This document shows, one piece after another, positions 22,201-34,100 of a stretch of 64,000 nt of DNA. A model generated the notes under the pieces. That model did no database searches, was not told where the DNA came from, and was given only the letters and a program-made list of their open reading frames with translations. Each line of letters begins with the position of its first letter. Position 1 is the first letter of the stretch. The position numbers and the translations under genes are program-made. Source of the stretch: Edolisoma coerulescens (Eukaryota > Chordata > Aves > Passeriformes > Campephagidae); assembly GCA_013397115.1 (NCBI GenBank), contig VWZW01006289.1:1171586-1235585 (forward strand). Reading direction: 5' to 3'.

Positions 22201-24303
22201 AAGATGCTCTCAAGAAGTCAGTCTTACCACAGACTTAGTGTAGCTTCTAACTTCAGGAAGTCCCTCATCTCAATATTGGAAAGAAGTGGCTGAAGAAAGG
22301 AGGAAGGCTCTGTATGAAGTGCTTCAAGAAAATGAAAAGGTAGCTACTCAAAGATACCTAACTGCTTCATCACTGGCTGTTGTTTTCCTGTTCTAACATT
22401 TTGTTATTTGAACCCAGTTGCACAAAGAAATCGAGCAGAAGGATGGTGAAATTGCCCGCCTAAAAGAAGAAAATGAAGAGCTCATGTCCCTTGCTGAGCA
22501 TGTGCATTATATGACCAGTGTGATTGAGGTACTTAAAGCAATTTTCAGTTAATGTTGTAGAACAAAAAAGTGGGAGACCAGCCAAGGTATCTGTAATGAA
22601 TCATGACTTCTGTTTTATGTGCTCATGTGACTCTTCATTTTAAGTTGCTCTCTGACCTGTTTCCTGCAGGATTGCTCTAATTCTAGTCATAAAGCGCCTT
22701 CTAGGGGATGAGTTTTTCCCATCTTAGAACCTACAGGAGTAATGAGAGTACTAAGATCGAGGTTTTCTGAAGGGGACATTCAACCTACTCTCTTAGCAGA
22801 ACAGGATTTGCATGTTGGAGACTGTGATGAAGGAAGGGTGGATTTTTCACTTTCTTGGGATGACTTAAATTCGTGTGCTTAATAGGTTGTGTCCTTTGAG
22901 AAACTAAACTTGAAACAGAGTCACAAAGTGGAGTGGTGGAAGAGGGCACTATGTTCTTTAAAGTCAAGGTTTTCTTGTCAAGGCAGTGCCAGTTTCATGG
23001 CCCAAAAAGGACTGTACATGAAGTCTCTAGGGTTCATAAACTTCTACATTTCCTAACAGCTCCCTCTGAGAATTCGTTGGGGCAAGTAGTTGTCACTAAT
23101 TCCGTGGCTCCTCTACCAGGCGTGGACTCTTTGTAAGAGCCTCTGAAGCTGTAATAAATACATAGACAGCCACAGAACCTTGATGTTTTAGCTTTCAGGT
23201 TGTTTTTGCAGGGATTAAGCTCTCAGCTGGGGTATGAAGCTGTGGGTGTCTGGCAAATACTTGGATTCTGTGATGACTAGACTGGGAGGTGGAAACAAAA
23301 TAAAATATTATTGCAAGCAACTTGATTAATCAAGAATTAAACTTCATCAAGGTAATTTTCAGTTAGTGCAGTTATTTAGATCAGCCTTGAAAGACTACCA
23401 TTTTGCTACATTTGAATTTTTTTGGTATTCAGGGAGCACTGCTTTTTAGTGATAAACCCATGGGCAGAAATTATATTACTTGAGGATTTGAACTAATGTA
23501 GTTGGAAAATTTTCTACAGTTTCTCAACAGTTAAGATCCCTTATTAGTTGTAAGCTGCTCAGTTCTGAGGCTTAAATGAGCCTTAAGGGATACATCAAAC
23601 AACCAGAAGCTTCAAAACCGGCCTCTTTACAGTCCTGTTTATCTTCCTTAGATCAGGTTAGGTGAGGAACTTCTAGCTTGATCAAGTGCTAGAAACTTCT
23701 GGGTCTTAAAGTTCATCTAGACTTAAGGAAGCTTCATTACCTCTAACTAAAAATTATGGAGTAAATTGATTGTACAGTACTTTTTCTAAAATTAAACCTA
23801 TATGGTACTATAGTAAATACTTAACTTGGGAAGCAGTTTCCCGTATTTTAGGTTGCCTGAGATAAAACCTGTCCTACTGAAGAAGCTAAGAAAAACTTAA
23901 CAGTCAACAAAGCTTATGTGGTCTGTAAGTTAAAGGTAGTAATTTGGGTTGAACTCGTGTCTTGAGATTTTTGTAACTGAGGAATGTTTTGTTTATATCA
24001 ACTACCTCCAAATGAAGGTAATTAGTTTGCTTAATTTAATATGCAGAGTCTTATTTCACTGGTTATTAAGTAGAAAAAAAATTTAATTCACTGTCTTCTG
24101 TTTCTTTGTAGAGGCTAACTGGGCAAGCACCTGACAATCTTGAGACACTGGAGAGTCTGGCTCTAGAGGAACCCAGACAGGAAAATGAAGAGCATAACTG
24201 TGGAGATGAGGCAGACAGCCCTTCTGAAGAAGTATTATCTGGCTTAAGGGAGAATAGATCAGATCTTTCTTCAAAGGAAGCAAACCATTTACAGCTGGAA
24301 TGA
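19226..24303 (+). CDS. GMNN: geminin, DNA replication licensing inhibitor (224 aa)
   Basis: Six plus-strand coding exons (19226-19282, 20962-21060, 21437-21569, 22257-22339, 22418-22528, 24112-24303) join to 675 nt. Geminin is nuclear: it binds Cdt1 and blocks MCM loading from S phase to mitosis, then is destroyed by APC/C. Visible motifs are a destruction box (R32-x-x-L35 in RQTLKMIQPS), a basic cluster KKSSVRRK (53-60), the Cdt1-binding and coiled-coil block SSQYWKEVAEERRKALYEVL (100-119) running on through the heptads of LHKEIEQKDGEIARLKEENE (125-144), and an acidic C-terminal tail (162-224). Human geminin is 209 residues; the extra length lies in the linker and tail. The first ATG, eight bases into exon 2, gives the conserved MNSKMKQK start; a second in-frame ATG is four codons later. 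The next gene, RIPOR2, is convergent. The gene looks intact. Confidence 0.95.
20962..21060 (+). CDS. GMNN: GMNN coding exon 2
   Basis: It codes for residues 20-52 and carries the destruction box and the conserved LKMIQPSAAGSLVGR. The acceptor is cttttcag and the donor GAG|gtatga. Both ends are phase 0. Confidence 0.93.
21437..21569 (+). CDS. GMNN: GMNN coding exon 3
   Basis: It codes for residues 53-96 plus the first base of codon 97. It begins with the basic cluster KKSSVRRK (likely nuclear import) and ends at VIQAVDLMMK, which matches the family motif before the Cdt1-binding region. The middle part is the least conserved. Confidence 0.9.
22257..22339 (+). CDS. GMNN: GMNN coding exon 4
   Basis: It codes for the rest of codon 97 through residue 124, the heart of the Cdt1-binding surface: SSQYWKEVAEERRKALYEVL then QENEK. 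The acceptor is taacttcag and the donor AAG|gtagct. Confidence 0.94.
22418..22528 (+). CDS. GMNN: GMNN coding exon 5
   Basis: It codes for residues 125-161, the parallel coiled coil that dimerises geminin (LHKEIEQKDGEIARLKEENE, then AEHVHYM). The acceptor is gaacccag and the donor GAG|gtactt. Confidence 0.94.
24112..24303 (+). CDS. GMNN: GMNN coding exon 6, with stop
   Basis: It codes for residues 162-224, an acidic, Glu/Ser-rich tail that opens with RLTGQAPDNLETLESL and ends at TGA (24301-24303). It is preceded by a T-rich tract and tttgtag. The tail is less conserved than the coiled coil. Confidence 0.92.
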   Translation, partial: RLTGQAPDNLETLESLALEEPRQENEEHNCGDEADSPSEEVLSGLRENRSDLSSKEANHLQLE

Positions 24304-24605
24304 CAACCTTTAAATAGGCTTATGTATGTGGCTTTTAATTGCAGACTTCCTCTTGAAAGGATATACTAAACCTCAGGTATAGAAACTCTTGTGGGAACAT
24401 TACAGATGTTGGTATTTTTAACTGGAATTATGTAGCAGTGGGAGTATCTGAATACTGCATGGAAAATTTACTACAGGCTGCATGTAGTTGCTTGTATGAA
24501 ACACAAATACTGTGTATTTCAAGTGTTGTGTAAATATCTTTCTTATCAGTTGGTCTGACATGATGCATGAAAATTGATAAATAAATCTTTGCATTACCAA
24601 AACAG
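24304..24605 (+). other. GMNN: GMNN 3' UTR
   Basis: The AT-rich stretch from the stop to about 20 nt past the AATAAA at 24580-24585 would be a short UTR of about 300 nt. Later AATAAA motifs (for example near 26332) could allow longer forms. Confidence 0.65.
24580..24585 (+). terminator. GMNN: GMNN poly(A) signal AATAAA
   Basis: A canonical hexamer 277 nt after the GMNN stop codon. Confidence 0.7.
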
Positions 24606-27600
24606 CCTCTTAATTGACAAGGGAATGGCTAATCCTAGGTTTAAATCAATTGTGACTACTGTAGATGGAAGCTTTCAGTTTTTTGGGGAGGAATGCCTGG
24701 GCAGTTTAACTCTTTTTAGATTTGCAGAATTATGGAGAACAAAGTTACTTTTTTGGTGGATAGAGGGGGAGGGAAAGCAAAAACTTGTGTGCTGTTGGTG
24801 AGGTTTCAGAAAGTCAAGAATGGGTAATAAGAGTCAAAATCTAAAGTTCAGTTAGATTTATGATTTTCAGGTTTTTTTAAATAGTTTCCTCTGCCTGTTA
24901 AGGAAACGTTTTGCAAGCTGTATAATGAGAGCTTAAGTAGGAAGTATTAGGCCATTTCTTCTAGTAATACTTCTGTTGGCTTGTGAAGAGAAGGTGGAGT
25001 GTTCTTGGTCCCAGTAGCAGCTGTGCTGAAAACTAGGTAGAGACAAAGCAAACTATGCTTCAGAGCTATTCTGAAAGGGAGCTCAGGGTGTTTTCAAGGT
25101 ACTGCTCTGGTATTTACCAAGAGATGTGACACCCTTTTACCGAGGTACTTGTGTTCTGATGGGGTTTACAGGAATAGAAAGTGGCTCTTTAAACCTTGAG
25201 CACTTTATCTGACATCTGCATGGGGTGGGGATGGGGCAGGAGAGTAAGCTGGATACAGGTTTTCCGGTACTGAGTGAACTCCAGGCAGTTTTGTGACAAG
25301 GTCTTCTAAAGAGAGGCTTTAAAAATGGTGGCTATTGCCATATCTTGGGAGGAGCTTAAAGTTGGGTGGCTTTGAGGAGGCAGAAGTGATCAGAAGGATC
25401 CTGGTTCATGGATCTATCTGGCCTTGCCAAAGTTGGTTGCTTCAGGGTATGTGTGAATGACTCTGGAGCGATCAGATTGGCACCTTTATATTCCTTCTGT
25501 CTTACTCCCTGTGGCTGTTGTGAAGTTAACAGGTGTTTAACAACTGATTTCAGTTGTGATATCCAGTAAATGTCAGAACCATTGTAGGAGGTAATACTCC
25601 TGGCTGCCATTTTACCTCAAACATGCTTGCTAGAAAATGAGGCATCACATATTCTTGTGAACTTTGTAAACACAAGATTGTATCTTCCAATGTGTGTTCC
25701 AGAGGGTGCTTTGACAAATTCCTTTCCATCACAGTACTGAAAAGGTGATGAAGGTGTGTCCTTTATATTGCACTGATGCTGTCTTGAAGAAAAAACAAAA
25801 CTGAGTGCTGGGCAAATGCTTTGTAGAGCAACCTTGGTTTTCTGTTAAAGAGAAATGGATAATGCTTGTCAAGTGACTTAGACCTCTCCTGTCTCAGATT
25901 CTAAGCAACTTTCTTCACAAAGTAGTTCAACATTAATAAATAAGGAAACATAAATTTTATTTTGATACAGTTGTTTTTTGCAGTTCAATTTAGTTTAGTT
26001 ATTCATTGTTAACTAATTCTTTTTTTAGAGGTGGCTTTATTTTTAAATGTCAGACATATTGCATTTGCAAAGGCTGTGGAAGTGAAGAAAGGACTGTGGC
26101 ATAACTAGCAGACCAAAATGAGACAGAAAGTGCAACTTTTCCACTATTTCACCTCCTGCTCTGTGAACTGTTGTAGTACTGTTGGTGCTGTTGTTGGAAC
26201 ACAGAACTGCCAGAAAGAGACAAATCCAGAATTTGTGTGCAGTATCTGTGTCTGTTTTTCTTATCTTCAGGTTGATCAAGAAGAATGCTTATTAGGTTTA
26301 AATCTTATGCTTTTTCTGGCTTGATTTTATTTGAATAAAGGATGTGACAGTCCCTTGATATGCTGGATCCGTCTGTTGAAATAGACTGTGTACAAATAAA
26401 TCATGGAAGTTCTGCAAGTAGGCTGATGGATGGATTGCAGCATTTGGCCCACCTGTAATAGAATAAATTTTTACATCAAAAAGGTGTGTGCCACTCAGTA
26501 ATAGATACTAATGTTTTAAACTAAAACTACTGTGGTTTTCTTAACTGCAATTTCTTAGCAGAGAGGATAGTTTGCTGTATAAACTGAAAAAACTTAACTG
26601 CAGAAGGCCAGGCGTGAGACCCAAACTGTGCCATAGTAATAAAACCTACATACATGCTTTGTTTTTGTCACAGATGCATTGAACCTTGATAAACACTGAC
26701 TGTGCCTATTGTATCAGACATTAATGTATGAAAATGTTCTCAGCAGTTTTATGATGCTGCAATTATTGCTGTTTAAAATGTTCTAAAAGGGTTGTTTATT
26801 GTTCTGAAAAGTCCTGTGTGCTTTTTTGAATACACATCCAGTAGCACTGTACTGCATAATAAGTGTATGAACTTTGTATTTATGTGCTAAAGGCTTGTCA
26901 AATGTGTAGAAATAATACAGAGATTTGTTTGTGATTAGTTTTCTTACAACCACATGACATTTTATCTTTAAGTATATAGGGAAACTCATTTATCACTGGA
27001 ACATGTAGCAGCTGAAAATCAACATCACTCTACAACCTTTGTATCCAGCTAAAGTAGAGAGAACATTCTATCTAGCACAATAAAATCATCAGTTCTGGAG
27101 CTTAACTGTAGAATGTGATTCTTTCTAAGAAATCATCAATGCATTTGTGCTACCAGCAGGTTGACTCTTTTCCACTGCAGAGGGTACAGACACAATCTTG
27201 TCTTTCACTGAAGCATGCTAAGGCTGTGTGGAAGTGGGATGCATCTCCTGGGTCCTAGCACTTCTCACATCAAATGTGCTTGTCTCAACAGGGCTGAATT
27301 TCAGCCTTGCAAGAGTGAAGTGGGTAGGGGGATCATTTGCAGGTGTCAAATCTTTCAAGAAAGAGCAGCTGTGCTGGGGCAAGCAAACCATGGGGCAGGT
27401 GGATTGTTTATGTGAGGAAGAACTCATAACTGGTTTACACTAAAAATTGTTACTTTTGCTAAACATCCATTGTACTTAAGACAATGTGGAGAAATTAATT
27501 AGACCATAATAGCTACTTGGTTGAGCAGGTGAAACTCATTGGTGTTTGGCATTGGATTGCTTAAGTGAGGGCCTGCAGCATTATCCTGTGTTGCAGCTTA

Positions 27601-29489
27601 TGGTGTGGCCTCTGCATAAGTAATAAAGTTAGTCAGGTTATTTTTTTTTTTTAAGAAAGTATGATGCATATTCATTTACTTTTCCTCAAGGGCCATCTCA
27701 GGTTGTTTTCAGAACTGGATTTGAGAATTTAATAAGATGTGCAAAATTTGCCAAGGCTGTGCTTTTTCCGGCACTCCAGTGTTCTGTATTGCATTGTCAT
27801 CAATGTTTTTTTCAGCAGAAAATGTTTATGGTGTTATTCATTTCTCTTTCCATTCTTGTAATAGCGCAAAGCACTTCAGCAACTGATAATGGTGTTCTGA
27901 GGAACCTTAATTTGCTGCTGTTTGGTGATCTGCTGGCAACGGTGTGTAATGATCGGGACATGTTTGAAGTCAAACCCTTGGGCGTGAGGGGATGGATACC
28001 TGTATCCTACCCTCGGGGGCACTACAGCCAGGGTAATCCCACTGCAAAGCAGGGAGCCATACGTGAGATACACAGTCTGGCAGTTGTATTGACTCCTAAT
28101 TTTGAAGTCCACAATAATCTGTGTATCACAGACTGCAGGATAGGGTGAAGCTATAGAGGATAACTTTCCTGAAGGTCTAATGGATACAAGAGGCCTTGCC
28201 AGTAGCCATGTGAAACTGGGCAGCCTAACATGCTGCTGCTGTAGCTACAGTAGTCTAGGGGTGCTACAGGTTTCTATTTATGGGGCCAAATGCTGAGACA
28301 GTGACAGCATAGCAGGGGTAGTAAAAGCCACCACAGTACAAGGTAAGGATACCTTTACCACCAGATAAACCCCTTTCCCAAGTGCACTTTGATTGAGCTC
28401 CCTGTCTCTTCCATCTCCACTGCTGCTGAGCTACTTTGGTATGGGAACTTTTTCCTAACATACCTTCCTGGGGTGGCCCTGACCTTTAAGTATGTCCAAG
28501 TAAGCCTGCTGCAGCCCTTAGAGCTTTTGTAATTACTGCCTGCTGCTTTCTTCTTTACTAGTCAGTAAGCAGGAGCCTTGTGATGCTCACCTCTGTGCAT
28601 CTGGTTTTTCCTACTCCACAAAGAAGGAGTGCATTACCATGCCAGGAAGAGGCAGCATTGTCAGCTCTGCAAGCATAAAAATGTACAAGCTATGAGACAA
28701 ATTAATGGTTTGGTCATTTTTATTTGCCTTCAGGTTTTGGAAGCCTCAAGGTCTGTTCACTTTGTCACGGTTGTCACGAATCCTGTTAGAAGACAGTTAT
28801 TTGTGTATTTAGTTTTCTAATTTCTAAAACAATATAAATGCTCCAAGTGAAACTTAGCCTCTATACATCCCAGGTTCAAGCTTGTCAGTCTCAGATACCA
28901 CAAAAGGAGCTAAGTCTGGTCTAACTGTTCATACTAAAAATCCTGTGCATTTCCTCAATGACTTTATTCAGAGCACAATTTGCTCCTTCCTATCTGGTTC
29001 TTTTGAACTGTATGCATGATTTTTAATGGTTGTAAGGGTGTAGCAGATCAGCTTTAGGCTAATAAACTTCTCAAAGGGTGTCTTTAAAGTACAATGAGAT
29101 GAGATACATGCTCCATTTGGTGCAGTACCTGTAATATGTGAGCTGCCCCCTGTTCTCTGCAGCTTTGGCTCCCTGCTCCATAGGCAGTTCTGCATTCCCC
29201 AAGGTGTGTGCTGTAAACCTCAATGTTTGAAAAGGGGAAAATAAATGGAAGGAATGTCTTCTGTCTGAGGAGAGTCTGTCTTCGCAGAAGGAAAGAGTAA
29301 TCACTGCAAGTTTGGTAATAATCCTGGGCCCTCTTCAGCATATTTTCTGGTAGTCCCTGTGGAGCCTTTATGGATAAGTATCTTGAATGGTACACAAAAC
29401 TGGCTTGCTCTGAACTTAAACTATGAGCCTGATAGTGAAGAGGCTGCTGATGGAAAGAGTGACTATACATATGGACTGATGTGCTTAGT
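24606..29489. other. interval between convergent GMNN and RIPOR2
   Basis: No gene is supported. The longest frames (129 codons at 27759-28148 plus strand, 128 codons at 29084-29470 minus strand) show no domain or flanking splice structure that I recognise. A T-run lies at 27641-27652. I recall a small gene, ARMH2, in this interval in human and could not find a counterpart. Longer GMNN or RIPOR2 3' UTRs may reach into the ends. Confidence 0.45.
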
Positions 29490-31021
29490 AATTAAAAAAT
29501 AATCTTTATTATAACTTAAATGTGATAGGAAATATGGTGAGTACAAATGCCACAAAACTAAAAGAAAAAAAAATAAAAAAAAAAAGGAAGTAGGTACAAA
29601 CGGACACCTTGAAAGAATTCAACTGATGGGACAGGTGTAGTATAAAAACCATAACATGGCTATTTCACCTTCTGCAAAAGGAATTTATATCCCTCAGTAA
29701 ACAAGTAAGCATTTTGCACTGTACAAAATGTACTTCTTTAATTAAAGGAAGAATATATATATTTATAAATATACAGATATGTACATTCTTGTAACATTCA
29801 CAGTAAAAAAAACAAAACAAAATGACCCCTGCCTGCCAAAGTGTTTGGCTCACAAGGTTTCCTTTTGATGTGAACTGTTTGCAATATTTTCTATGTCGTC
29901 TATGCAAATTTGGATACTTCAATTGACATCTAAATAGCATTTCATGCATAATGAACACAGTACAGGAACACTCTTCTGTTAAATTCTATTCACCTCCTCT
30001 GTTAACTTAAGGCTCGTAATCAACAGTTTGAAGCACTCGCTGTCTTTCATCCTTGCAGTGCAGGGAAGGGAGGTGCATTCACTTCCCCCTCTGTTTATTA
30101 CTGCCTCCGAGGTCCACTTACTTTGTTCTGTTCTTTATATTGAAATCACTCTATAGAAACTATGCTCCACTAATTAGAATGTATGAAATCTAAACCTGCC
30201 TGCAACCTGCAGGACAAAATGGTTTTGGGGACTCGTGCAATTAGCTGTATTCACTCCTTCTTCTCAGAATAAATAAATGCACTTTACCTTCTCATTTAGT
30301 TTTCAGAAACCTACATGATCGTTTATCCCCCTCACAAATTGCTGGATTAATGATGGTTTGCTGCTGGAGGGCAAGAGAAGGGAATAAAAGACCAGTGGAG
30401 GCATTTAGAATGAGTCACCAAAGTGATGCCTCCCAGGGTTTACATCATGCTGTTTCTCGAGGCAAAACTTGTAGAACTTTCCCTGTATTTTATTACTAAG
30501 ACTGAACTGAGAAAGCTGAGCAGCATTTCCTGCCACTGGAGTGTTGCTGGGGACACTGAACGGCAGTAGACACTTTGCTTGGGGTTTGAGGGAAAGCTTC
30601 TTTGCAGTCCTGCTCACGTGCCCTCCTAATTGTCCTTGTTAGATACGGTATCGCACATCTCAAGCTTTCACGACAACTTCAAGGAAGTAAATATAATAGG
30701 AAAATATATGGAGATGCCAAATTCTAAAAACCTTACAGAAGTCTGTTGAAGCTGAATAACTGCAATTACATTATTTGTTTAGAACCAGTCAAGAAAGTAT
30801 TGTTCCTCAGCATCCAACTGTTCCATCATGAGCTGCAACGAGAAGCCAATAGGAACCTGTAAGCTGGATTTTAGATTTTGCTTTTCTTTAATAAGTCTGT
30901 AAACTGCTACATTTGGGAACACTCTAATAGAATTCTTCAAAGTCTTTCTTCTGCTCCCCACACTGAAGTGCAGCTCCACCCTACTTTAATGCCTATTAAA
31001 TATTAGCAGGTTCTTTTTCAT
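29490..31021 (-). other. RIPOR2: probable RIPOR2 3' UTR
   Basis: The sequence follows the RIPOR2 stop on the minus strand. tttatt at 29505-29510 is an AATAAA on the minus strand and gives a 3' UTR of about 1.5 kb. Another minus-strand AATAAA near 30488 could give a shorter form. An A-rich run lies at 29561-29587. Confidence 0.5.
29505..29510 (-). terminator. RIPOR2: RIPOR2 poly(A) signal AATAAA (minus strand)
   Basis: A canonical hexamer about 1.5 kb past the stop codon. It is the candidate main 3' end of the gene. Confidence 0.5.
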
Positions 31022-31122
31022 CTAAAAAGCTGTGGCAGCTTCAGTTCCACGGCGGCTTCCAACTTTAACAAATTCCCGGGGAAATTTGTCCAGCTGTTCA
31101 TACGCCAGTCTCCCATCTTCAC
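31022..31122 (-). CDS. RIPOR2: RIPOR2 coding exon 22, with stop
   Basis: It codes for residues 1035-1067: GEDGRLAYEQLDKFPREFVK then VGSRRGTEAATAF, ending in TAG at 31022-31024. The acceptor is gcactcag. The C-terminus matches the family end. Confidence 0.94.
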
Positions 31123-34100
31123 CTGAGTGCAAAATGATAAAGCATAATAATGTATTATGTTGTTGCCCTAGAACATTTAAAATACTGGCCTCTCTGCTGT
31201 TAGAAAGTACTGACTGGCCAGTAACTTCTACGCCTTCTTAAAATCTATCTTGTTAGAAACAATTTCAGAAATTACTTGGAAAAGTTAAACATGCTCTGAA
31301 TGTTCAAATTTTTTTTTTCTCATGTTACTTGCTTGGTTATCTAAAGCCAAACAGAAGCAGATATGGCTTGTATGATTAGATGACAGTGTCTGTACACTTG
31401 TCTTACTGAATGACCTATTGACCTAAGCCTGTCAAGGTCTCAGCTGCTGCTGTGATGTACTTGAGGTAAACAATGTTTTTCCACTTCAGCCTTGGACAAT
31501 GTGAAGTTTATCCACCTCCCACTTCCTGGCACTTTAAAGAAGTGAGTCTATCCACATCTTTACTTCTACACTGCTGAAAAAGAGGAAGCGGTATGTTTGC
31601 TAAATATAATTGTGTCTTTCAACTCCTTTTTCCTTAGCTACTGCCATCTATATGCACTTTCATGAAGATAGCATTGAGCCTAGTGTGTTGAACTGGCCAT
31701 TAGGAACCAAAAATGGTCTGTATGTTGTCTAGAAGAATGGCAGAACAATCAGAGTTTCCAAAAGTGTCCCTGGGCTAGTTGTTTTATAACCTGAGCAATA
31801 ACATGTCCAACAGCAGACTCAATTCCTGCTGAAGTGGTGAATGAAAGAGAGCATATTTGAAGAACTTGCATAACTAAAATCACACAAGGACATCCCCCTA
31901 TGGAGGAGAAATTCATGCCTAGCCAAAAGGCCAGAAAAACACAATTTTTCTGTGCCACTGAAGTACTGATGCCCTGAAACTGTGCAGATTAATTATCAAT
32001 TATTTCTATTTCTCAACTCCTCCTTTGCTATCTTTCCTTTTCTACTTCACCCTCCAGACTCACACAATTTAATTTCTCTCTTTTTGGTTCATTTTCAAAA
32101 TGAATGATTTTTAAGAATTTGTATTTTCTGACCTCTTGGAGTCACTATGTAAAGTTTTGTTTCAATTTAGAGTCTCACATTTGCATAACTCAGGTGTCTT
32201 ACATGCTGCTCTGTCAAAAAATAAAATTAAATACTGCTCTAAACCAGGCAACTCACCAAGGGAGAGAAGGGTTTCGGACGCCACTTTTCTGATTTCTTCA
32301 TTGTCAGACTGGCAGAGCGTGACCAGCATTTTAATGCTCTCAGTAGCCTGGGAAGTGCAAAAAGAACTGCATTAGCACCACACACACACACTCTGGGGTT
32401 TTTCCACAACCTTGCATGGAAATAATAACCATCCTCTGCATTGCCCTTCCCACTCCAAGCGAAGGACTTTGGTGGAGACAGGAGGAATGGGGCTCCCTGA
32501 AGGGAAGCATTTGGAGGAGCATATTTTCTGCTGCTGGTGTGGACCCTTTCTAATTTTCCTACCCTATGCACTACATATATAAATCTGGCAGACCAGCTAT
32601 GTCTGCTACTTCTGACCGTAGGATGGGTGATGGGCTGTGGACCAAGGCCATAAAAGTGCCAAGGTAAGGGTACAGCAGGGAAATGAACAGAAGACAGGGG
32701 CCTCAGGAATGGGTTTCCTGTAAAGCATGGCAACAATATTTCCATGCTCAACAATATTTCCATGCTTCTGCCTTGCTTCTGCTATTTTGGGAAGAAAGCA
32801 AGGAATAGTCCTGTTCTCAGATACAAAAACGTCAGGTCTTTGGGGAGAGCAGCTATCATAGTGTCTCTGGCTGGCTATTTAATACTACACGAGAAGTGAG
32901 TGAAAGGAAGGGCAGGTACTGCCCCAGTGTGACACCTGGAAGAGGCACTGAGCCACAGAGTCAGTATTTGTATGAGCCCTGTTGATCCAAGCGGCACAGG
33001 CCTGGTCTACATGCTCTGAATGAGGGCCTTGCTACCAGAGCCATTAAATCTCACCACCTTGTCCTCAGTTTGTCGCTTGCGTGTGACTCGGGGTAAGACT
33101 GCACTGGGTGCACCCTGGCGACTCCAGCTCGAATGCTCATGAGCGATGGGGCCACAGCAACACAGAGCTTGCTGTAATCTGAAAAACCCCTCAGAGATTC
33201 AGTGGGACCTTGTGCAACCGATGTGGATTAAGCTGCCTTTGGGCTACCCCATCCACAGCCACCTACCCATTGTAGCATTTCCATCTCTGAAGTAATAACT
33301 TCCAGCTTCAGCTTTTTCTTTGAAGATCCCAAATGATGATACTTCCCTTTGATAGTTTTTTTCCCCAGACATTGCCATTCTCACTATTCAAGACTCACTG
33401 GAGCCACACTGCTCAAGTTAAACTTGTCTAGCTCCAGTTCCCACCACTGGTTCCTAGTCTGAGTTTTCCTAAGCAATCAAAAACCCCCCTGCATGCAGCA
33501 GAGATGTAATGTCCCACACTATTGCCTCTCAGGGATGCCTGCTAGCTTCTCATTTAAGGGAAAAGTTTTTTCATATTTAAACAATACTGGATTGTGCATT
33601 GGATGGCATCAGTTCTGACTGGGATGAAGTTACAGCTTAGAGCTGTCCTCCAGGGGACAGATTAGAGGGAGAAATAGTCAGTCCAAAGTGAGTCTGTCTC
33701 ATGGAACACATTTTTTGCCCCAGTGTCCTGTACCAGCCAGGCTTGGGTGGTTGCTGTCTCCCATGGCTCTATACAACCAAAAAAAAAGTGCCCTTTTCCA
33801 TCCTGTCATAGACTAGAGTGCAAAGATGGTACCAGATGCTAGCTGAAGCCGTGGTGCCCAGATGTACCAGTTATTTGTCACAAAACAAGCTGTGATCTCT
33901 CTTTTCTGCGACTGCAACTCACATGCATTAGAGCTAATTTTATCCTGGGAAAGCATTTTTTTATCCTTCTCAGACAGTACTTTACAGATTAATTTTTTTT
34001 TTCTCTGTGAAGTGGAACTAAGTCTCCTGAAGTCAGTATGAGAGGGAGGAAAAGATGATACGCAAAAGATTAAACTTTGCCAAGGTCGCAGAGCCCAGGT

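Noticed and set aside
24083..24283. Minus-strand 66-codon frame over the last GMNN exon
   Set aside because: It is an antisense shadow of the GMNN acidic tail.
27759..28148. 129-codon frame with a hydrophobic N-terminus in the GMNN-RIPOR2 interval
   Set aside because: The leader-like MVLFISLSILVIA stretch is tempting, but no family is recognisable, no promoter or poly(A) context is clear, and the opposite strand is open as well.
29084..29470. 128-codon minus-strand frame just below the RIPOR2 3' UTR
   Set aside because: Overlapping frames are open on the same strand, no ARM-type or other motif is seen, and it has no splice structure.
32239..32763. 174-codon minus-strand frame read as one protein
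   Set aside because: Only its last 30 codons are the real RIPOR2 exon 21, which begins after an AG acceptor at 32348-32349; the rest is intron that happens to be open.
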